Assembly (NCBI GenBank): GCA_024449915.1
Contig: JAMZAV010000359.1
Span: forward strand, 186,001-250,000
DNA length: 64,000 nt
Direction of reading: 5' to 3'
Source of the DNA: Sweltsa coloradensis
Taxonomy: Eukaryota; Arthropoda; Insecta; Plecoptera; Chloroperlidae
Below are positions 32,201 to 40,874 of the stretch, one piece after another. Under the pieces are notes generated by a model, which made no database searches, had not been told where the DNA came from, and saw only the letters and a list, made by a program, of their open reading frames with translations. Position 1 is the first letter of the stretch, and each line of letters opens with the position of its first letter. Both the position numbers and the translations under genes were made by a program.

Positions 32201-34861
32201 AAAGTAAAAATCCACACCTCGCGCACATCCACAACTGAAATCTCACCTTTATGTATATTATTATTATGTCACCATGCATGTATATATTATATATTGATAT
32301 ATCTATGGTAGAATTAGCCTCTCGTTATTACCTTATCTTGGCTGGGTTCTTTATCAGTATTACTCTCCTCGCTCTGCAACTTGTAGTTTGATTTTCTTTC
32401 CACCCTTAGTATAAACCTATCTCCCGCCCCCTTGATGAGCTTAGCCGTCTGGGACATTGACGTGACTTTCTTTCCGTCGACTGCCATCAATATGTCTGCC
32501 CTACGGACGTCCGCTGAGCTGGCCGGAGACTGGGGGACGACAGTTTCTACGACAACGCAAGCTGCGTATCGCTCAGCGATGAATTCTTGCTTGAAGACGA
32601 TACCCAGTTGCTGAACTGTTGGCTTGGATACTATGAGATCTAGTGTCATGAATGAGGACGTTTCTGATTGGACCATTTCCACCCAAGCAGTAGAATCTGA
32701 AACAGATGGTATTTCATTTTTTTTTTGGTTGGGGGGGGGGAGAGATCAAAACTTAAAATTGTGCCACTAGATCTAGCCCAAAAGAAAATTTTACCAGCTC
32801 TTAGCAAATTAAACTTGTAAGATACTTTTAATACTTTTAAAATAACTAATTGTTACCCTATTTATTAGTAGGCCTACCTATTGTTTAGATTGGAGAGGTT
32901 GTGAAAGCATTTGTATTAGGTATCCAAAAAAAAAGTAAAAATAGGAGCCCTAAAGCAAAATTAGTATTCATACTAGTGACATACCAACAGCTAGAGAGCA
33001 GTATACGTCTCCTGTTGTAAGGCTTTCCATAAGCCGGGTAACTTCAACAACCGTAACTTCCAAAGTTCCTGGATTTACAGGATGATATGATGAATCGTCT
33101 TCTCCTGGCTCCGATAAAGTAAAGAAAGGCTTGTAGCGTAGTTTGTAATTGGGTAGAGTGTGCTTTCTCTTTACAGCTTTCCGTATCTAAATAAACAAAA
33201 TACCGGTAAACAAATGTGTTGTCAAATATAGTAGGCCAACGGTAGTACTACCTACCATGAAGCCTTATTTTTTAATTTCTTCTACAAGGAATCATTTTTC
33301 AAGAATTGTTTGAAAGTGATGGTTGCAGAAACTAGAGTCAGATTACATCAAAATGATTAATAACTATCCAATCCATCCTTAGATCATACAACAGATTTAA
33401 GCATGACCTAGGAGAAGTTAAGCCAATAATTACAATGTAGCTTGCTACCTGCTGTACTGTACCATACGGTACCGGTAATTTAAAGATGATGAAAATGTTG
33501 CTATTGCACTGCTAAGAGACACAGAGAGACTAAACTGTCATGACTCATGAATGAAAAATCGTTTTAAGAATTTAAAAAGATCATCAAAGTATGATATTCA
33601 TGAGAAATATTTATTTGATTGATTTGATCCCAAAAACTTGGCGTCTACGATAAGTTCAGAGATTTTGAAGGTCCTCTTAAAATTTCATCAATATTGGATT
33701 AGCCATTTGTCCGGTAGGGCCTAGAGCGTGAACCAAAATACAGAAAAACAATGCAATCAAAGTACAAAAAAAAACACCCAGTCTACTTTTGACAGGGTAG
33801 TAAAATTGAAGTCTTTGCTATGTCCATCCAATAAAAAAGATGTTGGTATGTAGGCGCACCTGGCTAGAAATTAGTGATGTGATATGCGAGAGTTGTCTCC
33901 CCTGGAATTGGGACTCAACTTGAAGCTCAAGAACAGGCTCATTGTAGAAGGTAAACGACCAATGAGTGTAAGGATGTCTCGTAAACTGCAGTCGACCCAG
34001 ACCCGATAAGTGGTTCACTGAAAAATAAATCATCTCATGCATTAGTACATTTTACAACATAACTTACTCGATAGGCTATGTCTAGCTATGCCAATATTTC
34101 ACTTCACAATATTTCACCTTTAACTGCAAGGAAGGCGGCTTTTCCAAGGAGCATATTGGCATCAATAGATAACTGAAACCCTCCAGAGTATTCTAAGTCC
34201 AAGCAGAGGTCTAAACAGTCGATATGTTGGTGGTCCGGGTTGATGACAACATCTTTAATAGAGATGCTTTTGATTGCGGGAAACTGTTTACCGAGATGCA
34301 GGTCGCGGATCTGTCAAATATAGGTGTATCATCAGTATTCATTTATTGCAGCGTAGAAATAATATGTAACCCACGTGTGACGTGTAGGCCTATTTAAAAA
34401 CTTAACTTACAGTTACTTTGTCAAATAGTTTCCCAGTCGTTGTTCTAGTGAGGAGCTCTTCAAACTCCTGGCTTAATTTACGAAGAAACCATTGACGTAC
34501 TTTTTCTGTGTTTCGAAGCTCTTTGAATAGAAACTGGAAGAGTAGATTAAGAGCAAGGCAACTCTCTTTCTTAGGAACATCACTGCTCTGCAAAGCTTCG
34601 ATTAAGTTCTACAAAAATGGATCACAATGTGTTATCAATGCATTATCACTCAAAAACCGGACATAAACTACAAAATGTTAAACAAATAGGCCTACTAACT
34701 TGTGGAAGACGAAACTTGCTGGACACGGGTTTCTCTGGCGGTCCAACAATTGGTTTATGCATTATCCATGCATTGAATAGATACCACTGTATCGCAAGCG
34801 TTGTTACTACACCGATGATCAACGATACTAACATCAACAAGACTGTTAATAGCAACTCCAT
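16822..34861 (-). CDS. PDZD8: PDZD8, ER-late endosome/lysosome tether (13 coding exons, 3' end not resolved)
   Basis: PDZ domain-containing protein 8 is known as an ER-anchored lipid-transfer tether that contacts late endosomes and lysosomes through Rab7. The exon list (minus strand) is 34700-34861, 34411-34608, 34118-34310, 33860-34017, 32985-33186, 32332-32696, 31118-31253, 30297-30466, 27815-28059, 27109-27361, 26316-26534, 18296-18493 and 16822-17031. All junctions have AG acceptors and GT donors and the phases agree, giving 2709 nt (903 codons). The domain order matches the family: hydrophobic anchor (about residues 3-30), SMP (about 60-290), C2-like strand region (about 285-325), PDZ (about 325-405), linker rich in Ser, C2 (529-645), C1 (675-725) and a charged helical C-terminus (767-903). 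Vertebrate PDZD8 is about 1150 aa; the shortfall is mainly in the linkers. The start MELLL was chosen because the hydrophobic helix follows directly; an in-frame Met 18 codons upstream (34915) is possible. No stop codon is assigned. Confidence 0.93.
17529..18131. mobile_element. piggyBac-type MITE flanked by TTAA, in PDZD8 intron 12
   Basis: Inverted ends CCCGAGAGTAGTCGCG and CGCGACTATTCTCGGG abut TTAA on both sides (17525-17528 and 18132-18135), the piggyBac target duplication. The words GGTCTTTTAGACCG / CGGTCTAAAGGACCG and GCGCGACTACTAA recur inside as subterminal repeats. 603 bp, no ORF. Confidence 0.85.
17928..17985. repeat. TTGATTGATTAT simple repeat
   Basis: Imperfect tandem repeats of TTGATTGATTAT within the piggyBac-type element. 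Confidence 0.8.
18296..18493 (-). CDS. PDZD8: PDZD8 exon 12: C-terminal conserved region
   Basis: 66 codons, phase 0 both sides (ATG|GTGAGT), beyond an intron of about 7.8 kb. It encodes VGNPFQFAHSVMEGEEADE, then LDHLLQNPNDEDLMSVAKS and LPLAERKDKINAM, a helical region fitting the C-terminal segment of PDZD8. Phases join cleanly with exon 11; an unseen exon between them cannot be excluded. Confidence 0.88.
18969..19237 (-). repeat. Dispersed repeat A, copy 2, in PDZD8 intron 11
   Basis: Reverse-complement partner of 1045-1310, keeping the same internal modules (CCCACCAGAGTGCAGAACGA at 19097-19116). Confidence 0.8.
19665..19815. repeat. Member of the GGCCTATAATTGAGTAAATACG repeat family
   Basis: Shares GGTGCGGCCA, GTCAAAATAGGGGTGCG and a right end CGGCCTATAATTGAGTAAAT with 23936-24091. 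The left end is degraded. Confidence 0.6.
20296..20424 (+). pseudogene. Fragment of a transposase-like DNA-binding domain (psq/HTH type)
   Basis: A 42-codon frame begins MPRKYKPDPKKKRRFQPDP and continues VIALALNDVKKG. A +1 or +2 frame then gives GIAEKHDIDYSVT, resembling the start of the HTH domain in pogo/jerky-like transposases and similar genes (basic leader, then a helix that recruits a repeated xIAxxxxI helix). The frame breaks after about 37 codons and no DDE domain is found. It could also be a lone exon, since AAAG|GTATAG at about 20406 offers a donor. It lies in PDZD8 intron 11 on the opposite strand. Confidence 0.4.
21512..21760 (+). pseudogene. LINE reverse-transcriptase C-terminal fragment 1
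   Basis: Broken frames give AETWNMTTVDESLVQAVGMK, FLRSIVGKTRWDRIRNDEF and, in another frame, DRRLKWFRHVKRMERARLPR then GRRP. This is the typical region after the RT domain of non-LTR retrotransposons. At least one frameshift and a missing segment separate the parts. No 5' part or tail is seen. Confidence 0.72.
22732..23722. mobile_element. TA-flanked TIR element GGGGAGAGG..., copy 1
   Basis: A 991-bp element with near-perfect terminal inverted repeats (GGGGAGAGGGGGGGACATTG / CAATGTCCCCCCCTCTCCCC) and TA direct repeats at 22730-22731 and 23723-23724, as in Tc1/mariner-type insertion. The motif GGCACATTGGTACA and its complement recur at 22766, 23103, 23127, 23484 and 23505, a striking subterminal repeat set that a transposase could bind. 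No coding capacity. It lies in PDZD8 intron 11. Confidence 0.85.
23936..24091. mobile_element. Short TIR element ending in AGTAAATACGGTA
   Basis: The left end TACTGTATTTATGCGAGTAT and the right end ATAATCAAGTAAATACGGTA are inverted. Internal paired words GGGTGCGGCCATTA and GGGCACGGCCATTA occur. A relative is at 19665-19815. Confidence 0.65.
24253..24703. mobile_element. TIR element with perfect 35-bp ends
   Basis: Ends 24253-24287 and 24669-24703 are exact inverted copies (ATAATTGATGGGTCCTCTGC at the outer side). The left end adds an inner palindrome AGTTAGGCCCTTCTT / AAGAAGGGCCTAACT. The GC-rich centre repeats GTAGGCTACATGCTAGTA twice at 24468-24515. No credible ORF. Confidence 0.82.
24709..25150. 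mobile_element. Foldback with 208-bp arms
   Basis: Arms 24709-24916 and 24943-25150 are equal in length and match base for base as far as I can check, around a 26-bp loop. The left end starts 6 bp after the neighbouring TIR element stops. It is non-coding and would form one very long hairpin when transcribed in the PDZD8 pre-mRNA (intron 11). Confidence 0.88.
26316..26534 (-). CDS. PDZD8: PDZD8 exon 11: second half of the C1 zinc finger
   Basis: 219 nt, phase 0 both sides (CAG|GTTGGT). A competing GTGAGC donor 4 nt downstream would break the frame. It encodes WLKDAVQCRDCAMTCHKKC, giving C-x2-C-x4-H-x2-C and later Cys residues that complete the C1 zinc-binding set begun in exon 10. A Ser-rich linker ending near VTPQ follows. 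Confidence 0.93.
27109..27361 (-). CDS. PDZD8: PDZD8 exon 10: end of C2 and first half of the C1 zinc finger
   Basis: 253 nt, phase 2 in and phase 0 out (AAG|GTGTTT). It starts with HKLWGHSGFEPCLCYGDILL (last C2 strands), passes through a linker, and ends with HDFIRTHFHRTTQCDFCGKK. That tail supplies the first His (H-x12-C spacing) and the first Cys pair of a C1 domain. Confidence 0.92.
27815..28059 (-). CDS. PDZD8: PDZD8 exon 9: C2 domain, first part
   Basis: 245 nt, phase 0 in and phase 2 out (ATCAA|GTATGT). It contains FKEALTFRLQSKHRYLNVSV, VWSRAP and DKLIGHVSVPLGSV, typical C2 beta strands, followed by HIKSFNLLPPDSQTDI. The C2 continues in exon 10. Confidence 0.92.
28275..28532 (+). repeat. 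Dispersed repeat C, copy 1
   Basis: Reverse-complement match to 41008-41215, with shared words AGTTTTCACGAATTT, GGCCGAGCGAATAGCTATTT and AATGTGTCCCATTCCCTCTT. Non-coding. Confidence 0.75.
28820..29232 (+). mobile_element. 5'-truncated LINE with C-terminal ORF fragment and (TTTA)n tail
   Basis: The frame 28871-29098 ends GRRAFSFRVVNPWNDLPPAL, then a short basic tail and stop TAA-equivalent at 29096-29098, the common C-terminus of non-LTR retrotransposon ORF2 proteins. About 90 bp of 3'UTR leads to a (TTTA)n microsatellite at 29188-29222. The 5' end is cut at about 28820. It lies in PDZD8 intron 8, opposite strand. GC content of the ORF part is well above its surroundings. Confidence 0.78.
29440..29545. 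repeat. Purine-only (GA/A-rich) tract
   Basis: About 100 bases of A with interspersed G (GAAAAGAAAAGAAAG and variants), almost no pyrimidine until 29510. In PDZD8 sense orientation it is a long pyrimidine tract within intron 8. Confidence 0.8.
30297..30466 (-). CDS. PDZD8: PDZD8 exon 8: linker before C2
   Basis: 170 nt, phase 1 in and phase 0 out (CAG|GTATGT). It holds a Ser/Pro-rich stretch (SPRSSQSSPEHILRVNMS), then VDYLQIHKTKAMSHNQ leading into the C2 exon. GC content is higher than in the flanking introns, as expected of coding sequence here. Confidence 0.86.
31118..31253 (-). CDS. PDZD8: PDZD8 exon 7: Ser/Asp-rich linker
   Basis: 136 nt, phase 0 in and phase 1 out (CTG|GTAAGAG). It encodes a low-complexity polar linker (VAGGSSDLRLDSTDG; TESDSSNSNPAS) with no domain. 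It is supported by matching splice phases and by its position between the PDZ and C2 exons. Confidence 0.82.
32332..32696 (-). CDS. PDZD8: PDZD8 exon 6: PDZ domain
   Basis: 365 nt, phase 1 in and phase 0 out (AAG|GTAATA). The PDZ carboxylate-binding loop reads LGIVF (about residues 335-339). It is followed by CVVVETVVPQSPASSADV, then RRADILMAVDGKKVTSM and a final strand DRFILRVERK, so the whole fold lies in one exon. An acidic, Lys-rich linker follows. Confidence 0.95.
32985..33186 (-). CDS. PDZD8: PDZD8 exon 5: end of SMP and first C2-like strand region
   Basis: 202 nt, phase 0 in and phase 1 out (G|GTATGT). It starts IRKAVKRKHTLPNYKLRYKP (SMP C-terminal edge). It ends with GTLEVTVVEVTRL and DVYCSLAV, a C2-type strand pattern that continues as STAWVEM in the next exon. 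This fits the C2-like module placed between SMP and PDZ in the family. Confidence 0.9.
33860..34017 (-). CDS. PDZD8: PDZD8 exon 4: SMP continuation
   Basis: 158 nt, phase 1 in and phase 0 out (CAG|GTGCGC). It encodes LSGLGRLQFTRHPYTHWSF and FYNEPVLELQVESQFQGR, continuing the SMP beta sheet. The polypyrimidine-like tract and CAG acceptor at 34018-34025 are clear. Confidence 0.92.
34118..34310 (-). CDS. PDZD8: PDZD8 exon 3: SMP beta-strand core
   Basis: 193 nt, phase 0 in and phase 1 out (AAAG|GTGAAA). It contains IRDLHLGKQFPAIKS followed by a strand with CLDLCLDLEYSGGFQLSID, the alternating hydrophobic pattern that lines the lipid groove in SMP domains. Confidence 0.92.
34411..34608 (-). CDS. 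PDZD8: PDZD8 exon 2: start of the SMP domain
   Basis: 66 codons, acceptor TTTTTGTAG and donor GTAAGT, phase 0 on both sides. It encodes LNLLFQFLFKELRNT and FLRKLSQEFEELLTRT, the amphipathic helices that begin SMP (TULIP-type) lipid-transfer modules, with the helix Glu/Leu pattern typical of the PDZD8 branch. Confidence 0.92.
34700..34861 (-). CDS. PDZD8: PDZD8 exon 1: start codon and ER membrane anchor
   Basis: 54 codons, phase 0 at the 3' end. The first 30 residues form one long hydrophobic helix beginning right after MELLL, which is the uncleaved N-terminal anchor expected of this ER protein. The donor is CAA|GTTAGT. The rest of the exon (HKPIVGPPEKP and following) is the cytosolic linker to the SMP domain. 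Confidence 0.92.
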
Positions 34862-36341
34862 CGTCGGAGTGTGTTTAGTTTGACAACCAGGGCCTGGGCC
34901 TAGGCCTATGACCAATGCCCCCCTCAGACCTTTTACAAAATATTGTCAACTAGGTAGGGGGCATTCTAGTAAACTTGGCGTAGGGCAATGCCTAGGCTTC
35001 CATAGTTATCATAGGCTATACAATCCTAGCTAGTTAAAGATGTTACCATACAGTTTTCGAGTAGGCCTATGCTTATGCTAGCTACACACTTCATAGGCCC
35101 ACAAAGGCACCACTGCTAGGCCCTAGTAGGGCTAGGTAGGGCCCTAGGCCGTAGGCCTAGGTAGGGGCTAGCCCTACCTATATTCACTAACTTAAAAACG
35201 TCGGGAGCAGCGTTAACTATCGCCCAAATGTTTGAATTTTAATCAATATTTTGGTCTAGTGTATGTTAAAAGTTCATAGCTAGTTATTGATTTCATTCAA
35301 GTAAATAATAATGAAGAGTATGAAAGTCTACTTAGCGATGACAGCAGCTGTCACCCTTCTCCGTCAGCTGCCATATTGTCAAATAGCTTCATCAAGAAGA
35401 AATCCTACTCGTAAAAAGTAGTTGTACTTTTACTGCAGTAGGCATATCTTCCGACATTACTCCGCCTTTCAAGATCTTTGTTGTGTCACCTTGAATAACG
35501 ATCGTTGATTGGATGATTCATTCATGGTGTCGTCATTTCGCATTCGCAAGACAGTCAGCTGCTGGGTTTGTGGGCGTAGTAAATTTGTATGAATTAATTT
35601 CATTGTTATTGTAAAGTTCATACGATCTGCATTGAGTGATTAGGTGTACAGAATAATATGTTAATTACAAAGGTAAGTTCAAGCTAGACTTACCACAGTG
35701 GACTTACGAAGCCCGAGCCTAGCCCTAGGTCTAGTTATTTGTCCGTAGCCTAGGGCCTAGCCTAGGCCTAGGGGCTAGGCGCTAGGCTAGGGCAATGATC
35801 AGGTCACGGACATCCGTTACCCAACTGGCCGCGAAAATATTTCACGGACTTCGCTATTTTAAATCTAAAGTACCTACAAAACCTTTACGTCGCTATTTTA
35901 ATCTAAAGGTACCTACAACAACCTTTAACGTCGCTATTTTAAATCTAAAGTTGTGTAAATATTCATTCATTCTACAATCTACCTCAACGTTTTCACAATA
36001 AACACACAAGTCGAAAAAGTGTAAAGGCGCATGCGCGCAAGTCCGGATGTCCGTGACCTGAGCCACTGCCCTAGGCTAGCTAGGCCTAGCTTTTGGCATA
36101 GGCCCTAGGCCTGTCATTCGCTGTTCTGATAGCACCTAGCTAGCTAGGCTAGGTCTTCTCTGCTTACATAACACACTATACGTAAGTGTTTTTTTTTCTT
36201 TCAGAGAACGCTAAATACCTGGACATCACTTCTCAATGTGTAATGGGTCCCTGCGGACAACCTAACCTATAAAGTAGGCCTAGCCTAGATTTTGCCCAGC
36301 CTGGATAGGCCCCAGGCCTAGGCAACAACAATAAACACATC
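34862..36341. promoter_or_regulatory. Shared head-to-head upstream region of PDZD8 and RAB9
   Basis: The two genes diverge from this 1.48-kb interval. The central part (about 35330-35670) is free of TAGGCCTA-type repeats. It holds several CAGCTG palindromes (35340-35375 and near 35555) and a GATTGG (inverted CCAAT-like) at 35507-35512. Both flanks (34885-35175 and 35690-36150) are dense clusters of CTAGGC/TAGGCCTA. No TATA box at a sensible place is obvious. That this is a bidirectional promoter is inferred from the geometry only. Confidence 0.55.
35640..36341 (+). other. Probable RAB9 5'UTR exons and leader intron
   Basis: A strong donor (AAAG|GTAAGT after 35672) and a strong acceptor (a T-rich tract then CAG before 36205) would remove 35673-36204 and leave a spliced leader ending at the ATG at 36342. 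Transcription start is not determinable from sequence. Confidence 0.5.
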
Positions 36342-36560
36342 ATGGCAACTATTGCAGCTAAAGCAGCTTATCAAGGACGCAACCAGTCTAGTCAAAATGC
36401 TCTGCTGAAAGTAGTTATTCTGGGAGATGGAGGCGTTGGCAAATCTTGCTTAATGAATCGGTTTGTCAGCAATCATTTTGACGAACACTCCTTTCATACA
36501 ATAGGAGTTGAGTTTTTAAATAAAGATATTGAAATTTCGGGTCAAACTTACACATTGCAG
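36342..36560 (+). CDS. RAB9: RAB9 coding exon 1
   Basis: 73 codons ending TTGCAG|GTAAGA, phase 0. It carries the N-terminal extension, the P-loop and switch I. The intron that follows (36561-39925) contains a SINE and a 1.1-kb hAT-like element. Confidence 0.96.
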
Positions 36561-39500
36561 GTAAGACTAACCCAACGCTTAAAAGGACGATGCACAATAG
36601 CCCGGTAACAGTACTTTTGCAGACGGTTGTGTTTTGTATAGAGCAATAAGGCCTCGGTGGGTACCTATTCTTCTTCTTACTATCCCGTGTCCCGAGAGAC
36701 ACCACCCAGGACGGGTTATTAGGAATTTGCAGAACATTATTTTATGGTTCTACTGGGTTAAGGCCACCTTCATTTACACAAATATATATTACTTTCTTGA
36801 TTTTGAGAATATTTTCATTTATAAAATAAGGATGAAAGTTTCCTACATATTTTGGCGGGAAAACGGGTCATACGTCACCAGCCTTCATGATACCAATCAG
36901 CCAATCATGTAACGATATCAAGTTAGGCTACCGGTACCGGTACTCACTTTCGGAGATTATCTTGGCTGTAGAAGCACATTTTGACATCTAGTTGGTTCTA
37001 ATATGCTTAATATTTGATTTTATACATTAAATATCACAACGTCCCGTATTTTTATTTTTTTATTAGTGTGGCTCGTTGGTCTTGTGGTTAGCGTATCTGC
37101 TTCCAATGCAGAAGGTCTAGGGTTCGATTCCCGCCAAAGCCAGAAGTTTTTTAACTTCTGATTTGGACTTAAGTCCATCAGTTCGTGTCTTAGGAGTTTG
37201 TAAACGGTGACTTTGGAGCCGTCCTAGCAACGAAGCACATAATAAATTCAGAGTTGTTCTGAATCGGCCTTGTTGATTCTGGCGTTGATCCGCGTGTGTT
37301 CGCACTGTCCATACCACTGATTGCTATGTTTCCTATTAATAAATATTAATCTTTGGTTGGTTATCGCTCACTCGTCAATTGCGTCGGGGCCTACAGGGTA
37401 GCCTTAGTCGCTTTGATTTACTGTCCCCCACTGAAAATCAGTTAGGTAATATAACTGAGTGGGTAGACTCTTAAGTTCTAAATACAATTTATTTATTTAT
37501 TTATTTTTAATTTATTTTAATTGATAGTAGCTACGTAAAAACACAATGTTGATTATTAAACTTGGAAAAGGACATCAACTGTTGTTTATTGGTGGCCATT
37601 TTTGTATGAACCAAAGACTTTGGTGAAAGAAGGGAATTTAGTAGCCTTTTATCTAGGCGGCCGTGTTCGTCATGAGGGCCGGTGACGTACAGGCAGCCAT
37701 TTCAAAATAAATATGCGGGAAATTTAAAAGGTCAAACTTTGACCCTCAATAGATTTTGAACGATTAACTTAAAAAAACCTTAAATATAGGTTAACATAAA
37801 TAAAAGGTAATTTTTAGACGAATATCCATAGGCCTCCTACTGTATATTGCACATACTTTTACCGATATCGGGAACTTATGCAAATTCCCAATTGTCCCGG
37901 TTTTCCCACATAGGACGGTTTTATTAATTTTATCGTAATTTTTTGCATTTACAAATACTATCTTATTTTATGTTGTAATACTATATAGGCCCTATGTATG
38001 TAGTAATACGACACATCACTTTGAAGTTTTCAACATCATTGTGCCTACTTTTGTTCCCTGGAACATGACTCTTGCCTAAGTGTGGCTCCAGTTTCGCTCG
38101 CGCCGCAGCCTCAAGGCCAAGCCGCCATGCACGGCCAGTTGCCAACCAGTGTTGGGGCAGTTCTTTTTTTAAATGAACTTTTTAAATGTTCAGTTCACAG
38201 CCCAAATATTGAACTTTTAAAAATTCAAGTTCTTTTAAAACCTAAAATTTTGAAAAGTTCAAGTTCGGCAAAAATATGAACCAACTGAACCAAGTTCTTT
38301 TAAAAGTTCTTTTGTAAAAAATCACTGCTTTATTAAAGGTTGGCGTAAAATGAAGAAAAACATGTAGGGCCAAGTTTTCTCCCGAATCGTATATTTGATG
38401 GAATTTCTAACTGCTTGAAACATGATTTTCCAATCGCGAGCTATGGGCGGGAATGGCGCAGTACTACATACAATACACGGCGTCATAAAACCCCTCCCTT
38501 TTCCGCGCATGGCGGTAGCTGTGATTGTAGTGATCGCGTAAACAATGCTGTGGTACCCTCTCGTCTTCAGCATTGTCTTTGTGAAGTTTGATGTCAGCCG
38601 ATGTTTTGATAGTAAAACTGTTTTTTCCCCGTTCATTTACTGCGTTATTCTAGTGTCCGACTCCGATATTTATTATTACCGGTACGTGACAACATGAAGG
38701 CCTAATGAACGTGAGATTGTTGAATGATCTGGTACAGAATTCGGCGTGGATTGGGTGAAGAAGACGGGAAGGGTGTTGAAATTGGAGCCTACTCGCGCGT
38801 ATGAATTAAACAATGACTGTAAATTGGTTCATGAGAAAACACAGTTTGGTCACACACAAGATAAAACACTAACAGCATAAAATAAAAATCGTTTACTGAT
38901 CAAGGATTAATTTGTGTACAAGTTTACACGTACCATCCGACCCTAAAGGCTTTTGTGGGAGGGGTAAGTGAGCGACTTGACCATCGCCATTGGAGTCTCA
39001 CGGAAATGAATGAAGTAACTTAGTTAGACTTCGTGACCTTCAAAATCAGCTGAACGTGCGTCAACGTAGGCCTTTGATGAAACAGTGATGTGTTAATTGT
39101 TTTGAAGTGTCGACAGCTGCTCAACCCACGGAAAGAACTTCAAATGAACTTTCTAAAACTGAAAAGTTCGTTCTAGGAAATAACTATTACAAGTTCAAGT
39201 TCTTTCATTTTAAAAAAAAAGCAAGTTCACTAAAAAGTTCACAAAAAAAGAACGCCTTTTTTTAAGTTTCTTCCCCAACACTGCCGCCAACCCGATGCAC
39301 TCTTCATTGCTGCCGGCTGGCACGTGTCGTGGATGACCACCACATGAAAATATATTGTCAAAAGTGGTCTCTGCTACACCAAATAAAACTTTTTTTGCCA
39401 TCATCAATTCAATTGTAGTAGTGTAGACCTAGGCCTATGTTTAAAAAATCTGAATGAGAATAATATAAATTAGTAGTAATTAAAATAAACCATCAATCAT

Positions 39501-40399
39501 TGAGAAAAAATACGTTTATGTCAAAAACAACCATTTTAGTTCCATAGTCTAAAAATATCTTTAGGTAGGACCTACCGGTAATACGTTTCCTGGTCAATTA
39601 TTAACAATAAGTATTTTGTGCCTTCCTTGGCTCAGATCGCTCTAAAAGCTACCTGGATTACAGAAATACCTCAAAAAAAATTTGCCCGACGCAAGTCCAT
39701 GGTAATAAATGTCGAGGTGTCCTAATTTTTTTTTTTTTTTTTAATATGGTCACCCTAAAGTTATAGGAATGGACAGCAAGGATATTGCGTTGAGAAATAT
39801 TTTTTTTCCATTGGTAGGCCTATCAGTGGGTAACTTTAAATTTTTAAACTTAAAATTCAATGCCTATTACCATTGATAGGCCTACCTCCATGTAGACCTA
39901 CACTATATATTATAATGTTTTCTAGATTTGGGACACAGCAGGACAGGAGAGATTCAAGAGTCTACGAACACCGTTTTTCCGAGGCTCCGACATCTGTCTG
40001 TTGACGTATTCCATCGACGACCGCACAAGCTTCAGAAACCTGGCCCTGTGGCGCAACGAGTTCCTTTACTACGCCGACGTTAAGGAGGGATCTTCGTTTC
40101 CGTTCCTCGTTGTCGGCAACAAGGTTGACATTCCCGAGGACAAGCGAGAGGTTTCCACCGAGGACGCGAGGGCCTGGTGCTCGGAGAACGGGAGTCCGCC
40201 CTTCGTGGAGACGAGCGCTAAGGACGCGACGAACGTGGAGCAGGCGTTCCGATTGGCCGTCGAGACGTGGTCGCGACAGGAGGAGAAGCTCGACAGGCAG
40301 GAGAGAGTACTAAGATTCGGAGACACCGTAGATCTCAGAAAGCAGCAGCCCGAGCAAAGAACGTCGTGTTGTCTTTATTCGGGAGGCGGCTCTGAATAG
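36342..40399 (+). CDS. RAB9: RAB9, late-endosomal small GTPase (two coding exons)
   Basis: Rab9 GTPases act at late endosomes in recycling to the trans-Golgi. Exons 36342-36560 (73 codons) and 39926-40399 (157 codons plus TAG) join in phase 0 to give 230 aa, versus about 200 in vertebrates. Visible motifs are the P-loop GDGGVGKS, the switch I region FHTIGVEFLNKDIEI (diagnostic of Rab9), WDTAGQERFKSLRTPFFRGS in switch II, the guanine-specificity NKVD and ETSAKD. About 17 residues precede the family's usual N-terminus (MATIAAKAAYQGRNQSS). The tail carries the expected Cys-Cys pair but then continues LYSGGGSE before the stop, which is unusual for a prenylated Rab. The start context CATCATGG is good. 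Confidence 0.96.
37066..37505 (+). mobile_element. tRNA-derived SINE, copy 3, in RAB9 intron 1
   Basis: The best-preserved copy: A box TGGCTCGTTGGTCTTGTGG, B box GGTTCGATTCCC, conserved body, 3' AACTGAGTGGGTAGACTC and a (TTTA)n tail. Confidence 0.9.
38147..39283. mobile_element. hAT-like element, 1.14 kb, in RAB9 intron 1
   Basis: Inverted ends CAGTGTTGGGGCAGTTC and a right end TTCCCCAACACTG, with GAACTTTT/AAAAGTTC words on both sides. The flanking octamers TTGCCAAC and CCGCCAAC agree at six of eight positions, fitting a decayed 8-bp hAT target duplication. No transposase ORF. Confidence 0.75.
39926..40399 (+). CDS. RAB9: RAB9 coding exon 2
   Basis: 474 nt from acceptor TTTCTAG to the stop TAG at 40397-40399. 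It carries switch II, the G4 and G5 motifs, the hypervariable region and the Cys-Cys pair. It is markedly more GC-rich than its surroundings. Confidence 0.96.
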   Translation: MWDTAGQERFKSLRTPFFRGSDICLLTYSIDDRTSFRNLALWRNEFLYYADVKEGSSFPFLVVGNKVDIPEDKREVSTEDARAWCSENGSPPFVETSAKDATNVEQAFRLAVETWSRQEEKLDRQERVLRFGDTVDLRKQQPEQRTSCCLYSGGGSE

Positions 40400-40874
40400 T
40401 TCATGCGTAGTTCAAATTTTGTTAACTTATTTCCTGCAGTAGCATAAGTTGTTTGACGCATTGACAGTGATGATGTAGCCTATAGGTTTCTATCCAACTC
40501 ACAACTCACCAAGTCTAAACCTACATTAATTATAACTTTTGTAATCATACAAACTAGAAAACACAGTACGGTACAAATATAGATTGGCCTAGACGTACAG
40601 GCAGCACAGAGCAAGGAAGCGTGCCGGTACCAAGTGAAGGATCATGGTCACTCATTGTCATTTATAATTGAAATCATATTAAATTTCAGGCGTGTTTTCT
40701 ATTTGTGCAGATGAACGAAGGGCTGATACGGGCCCTTGTTTTGATTGTACCCTACCATAGCTTTAAGTTTGAAAGTGCATTCAGCTCATTTGTCTAGATA
40801 TATTCCACCGCACTCAAGAAATGTTATCACTGTGATCAGGTGTTTTAATGCTGCACATGGTACCGTTCAATCAG

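Noticed and set aside
37066..37140. Genuine tRNA gene
   Set aside because: A and B boxes are good but the acceptor stem does not close, and the same segment heads several dispersed SINE copies.
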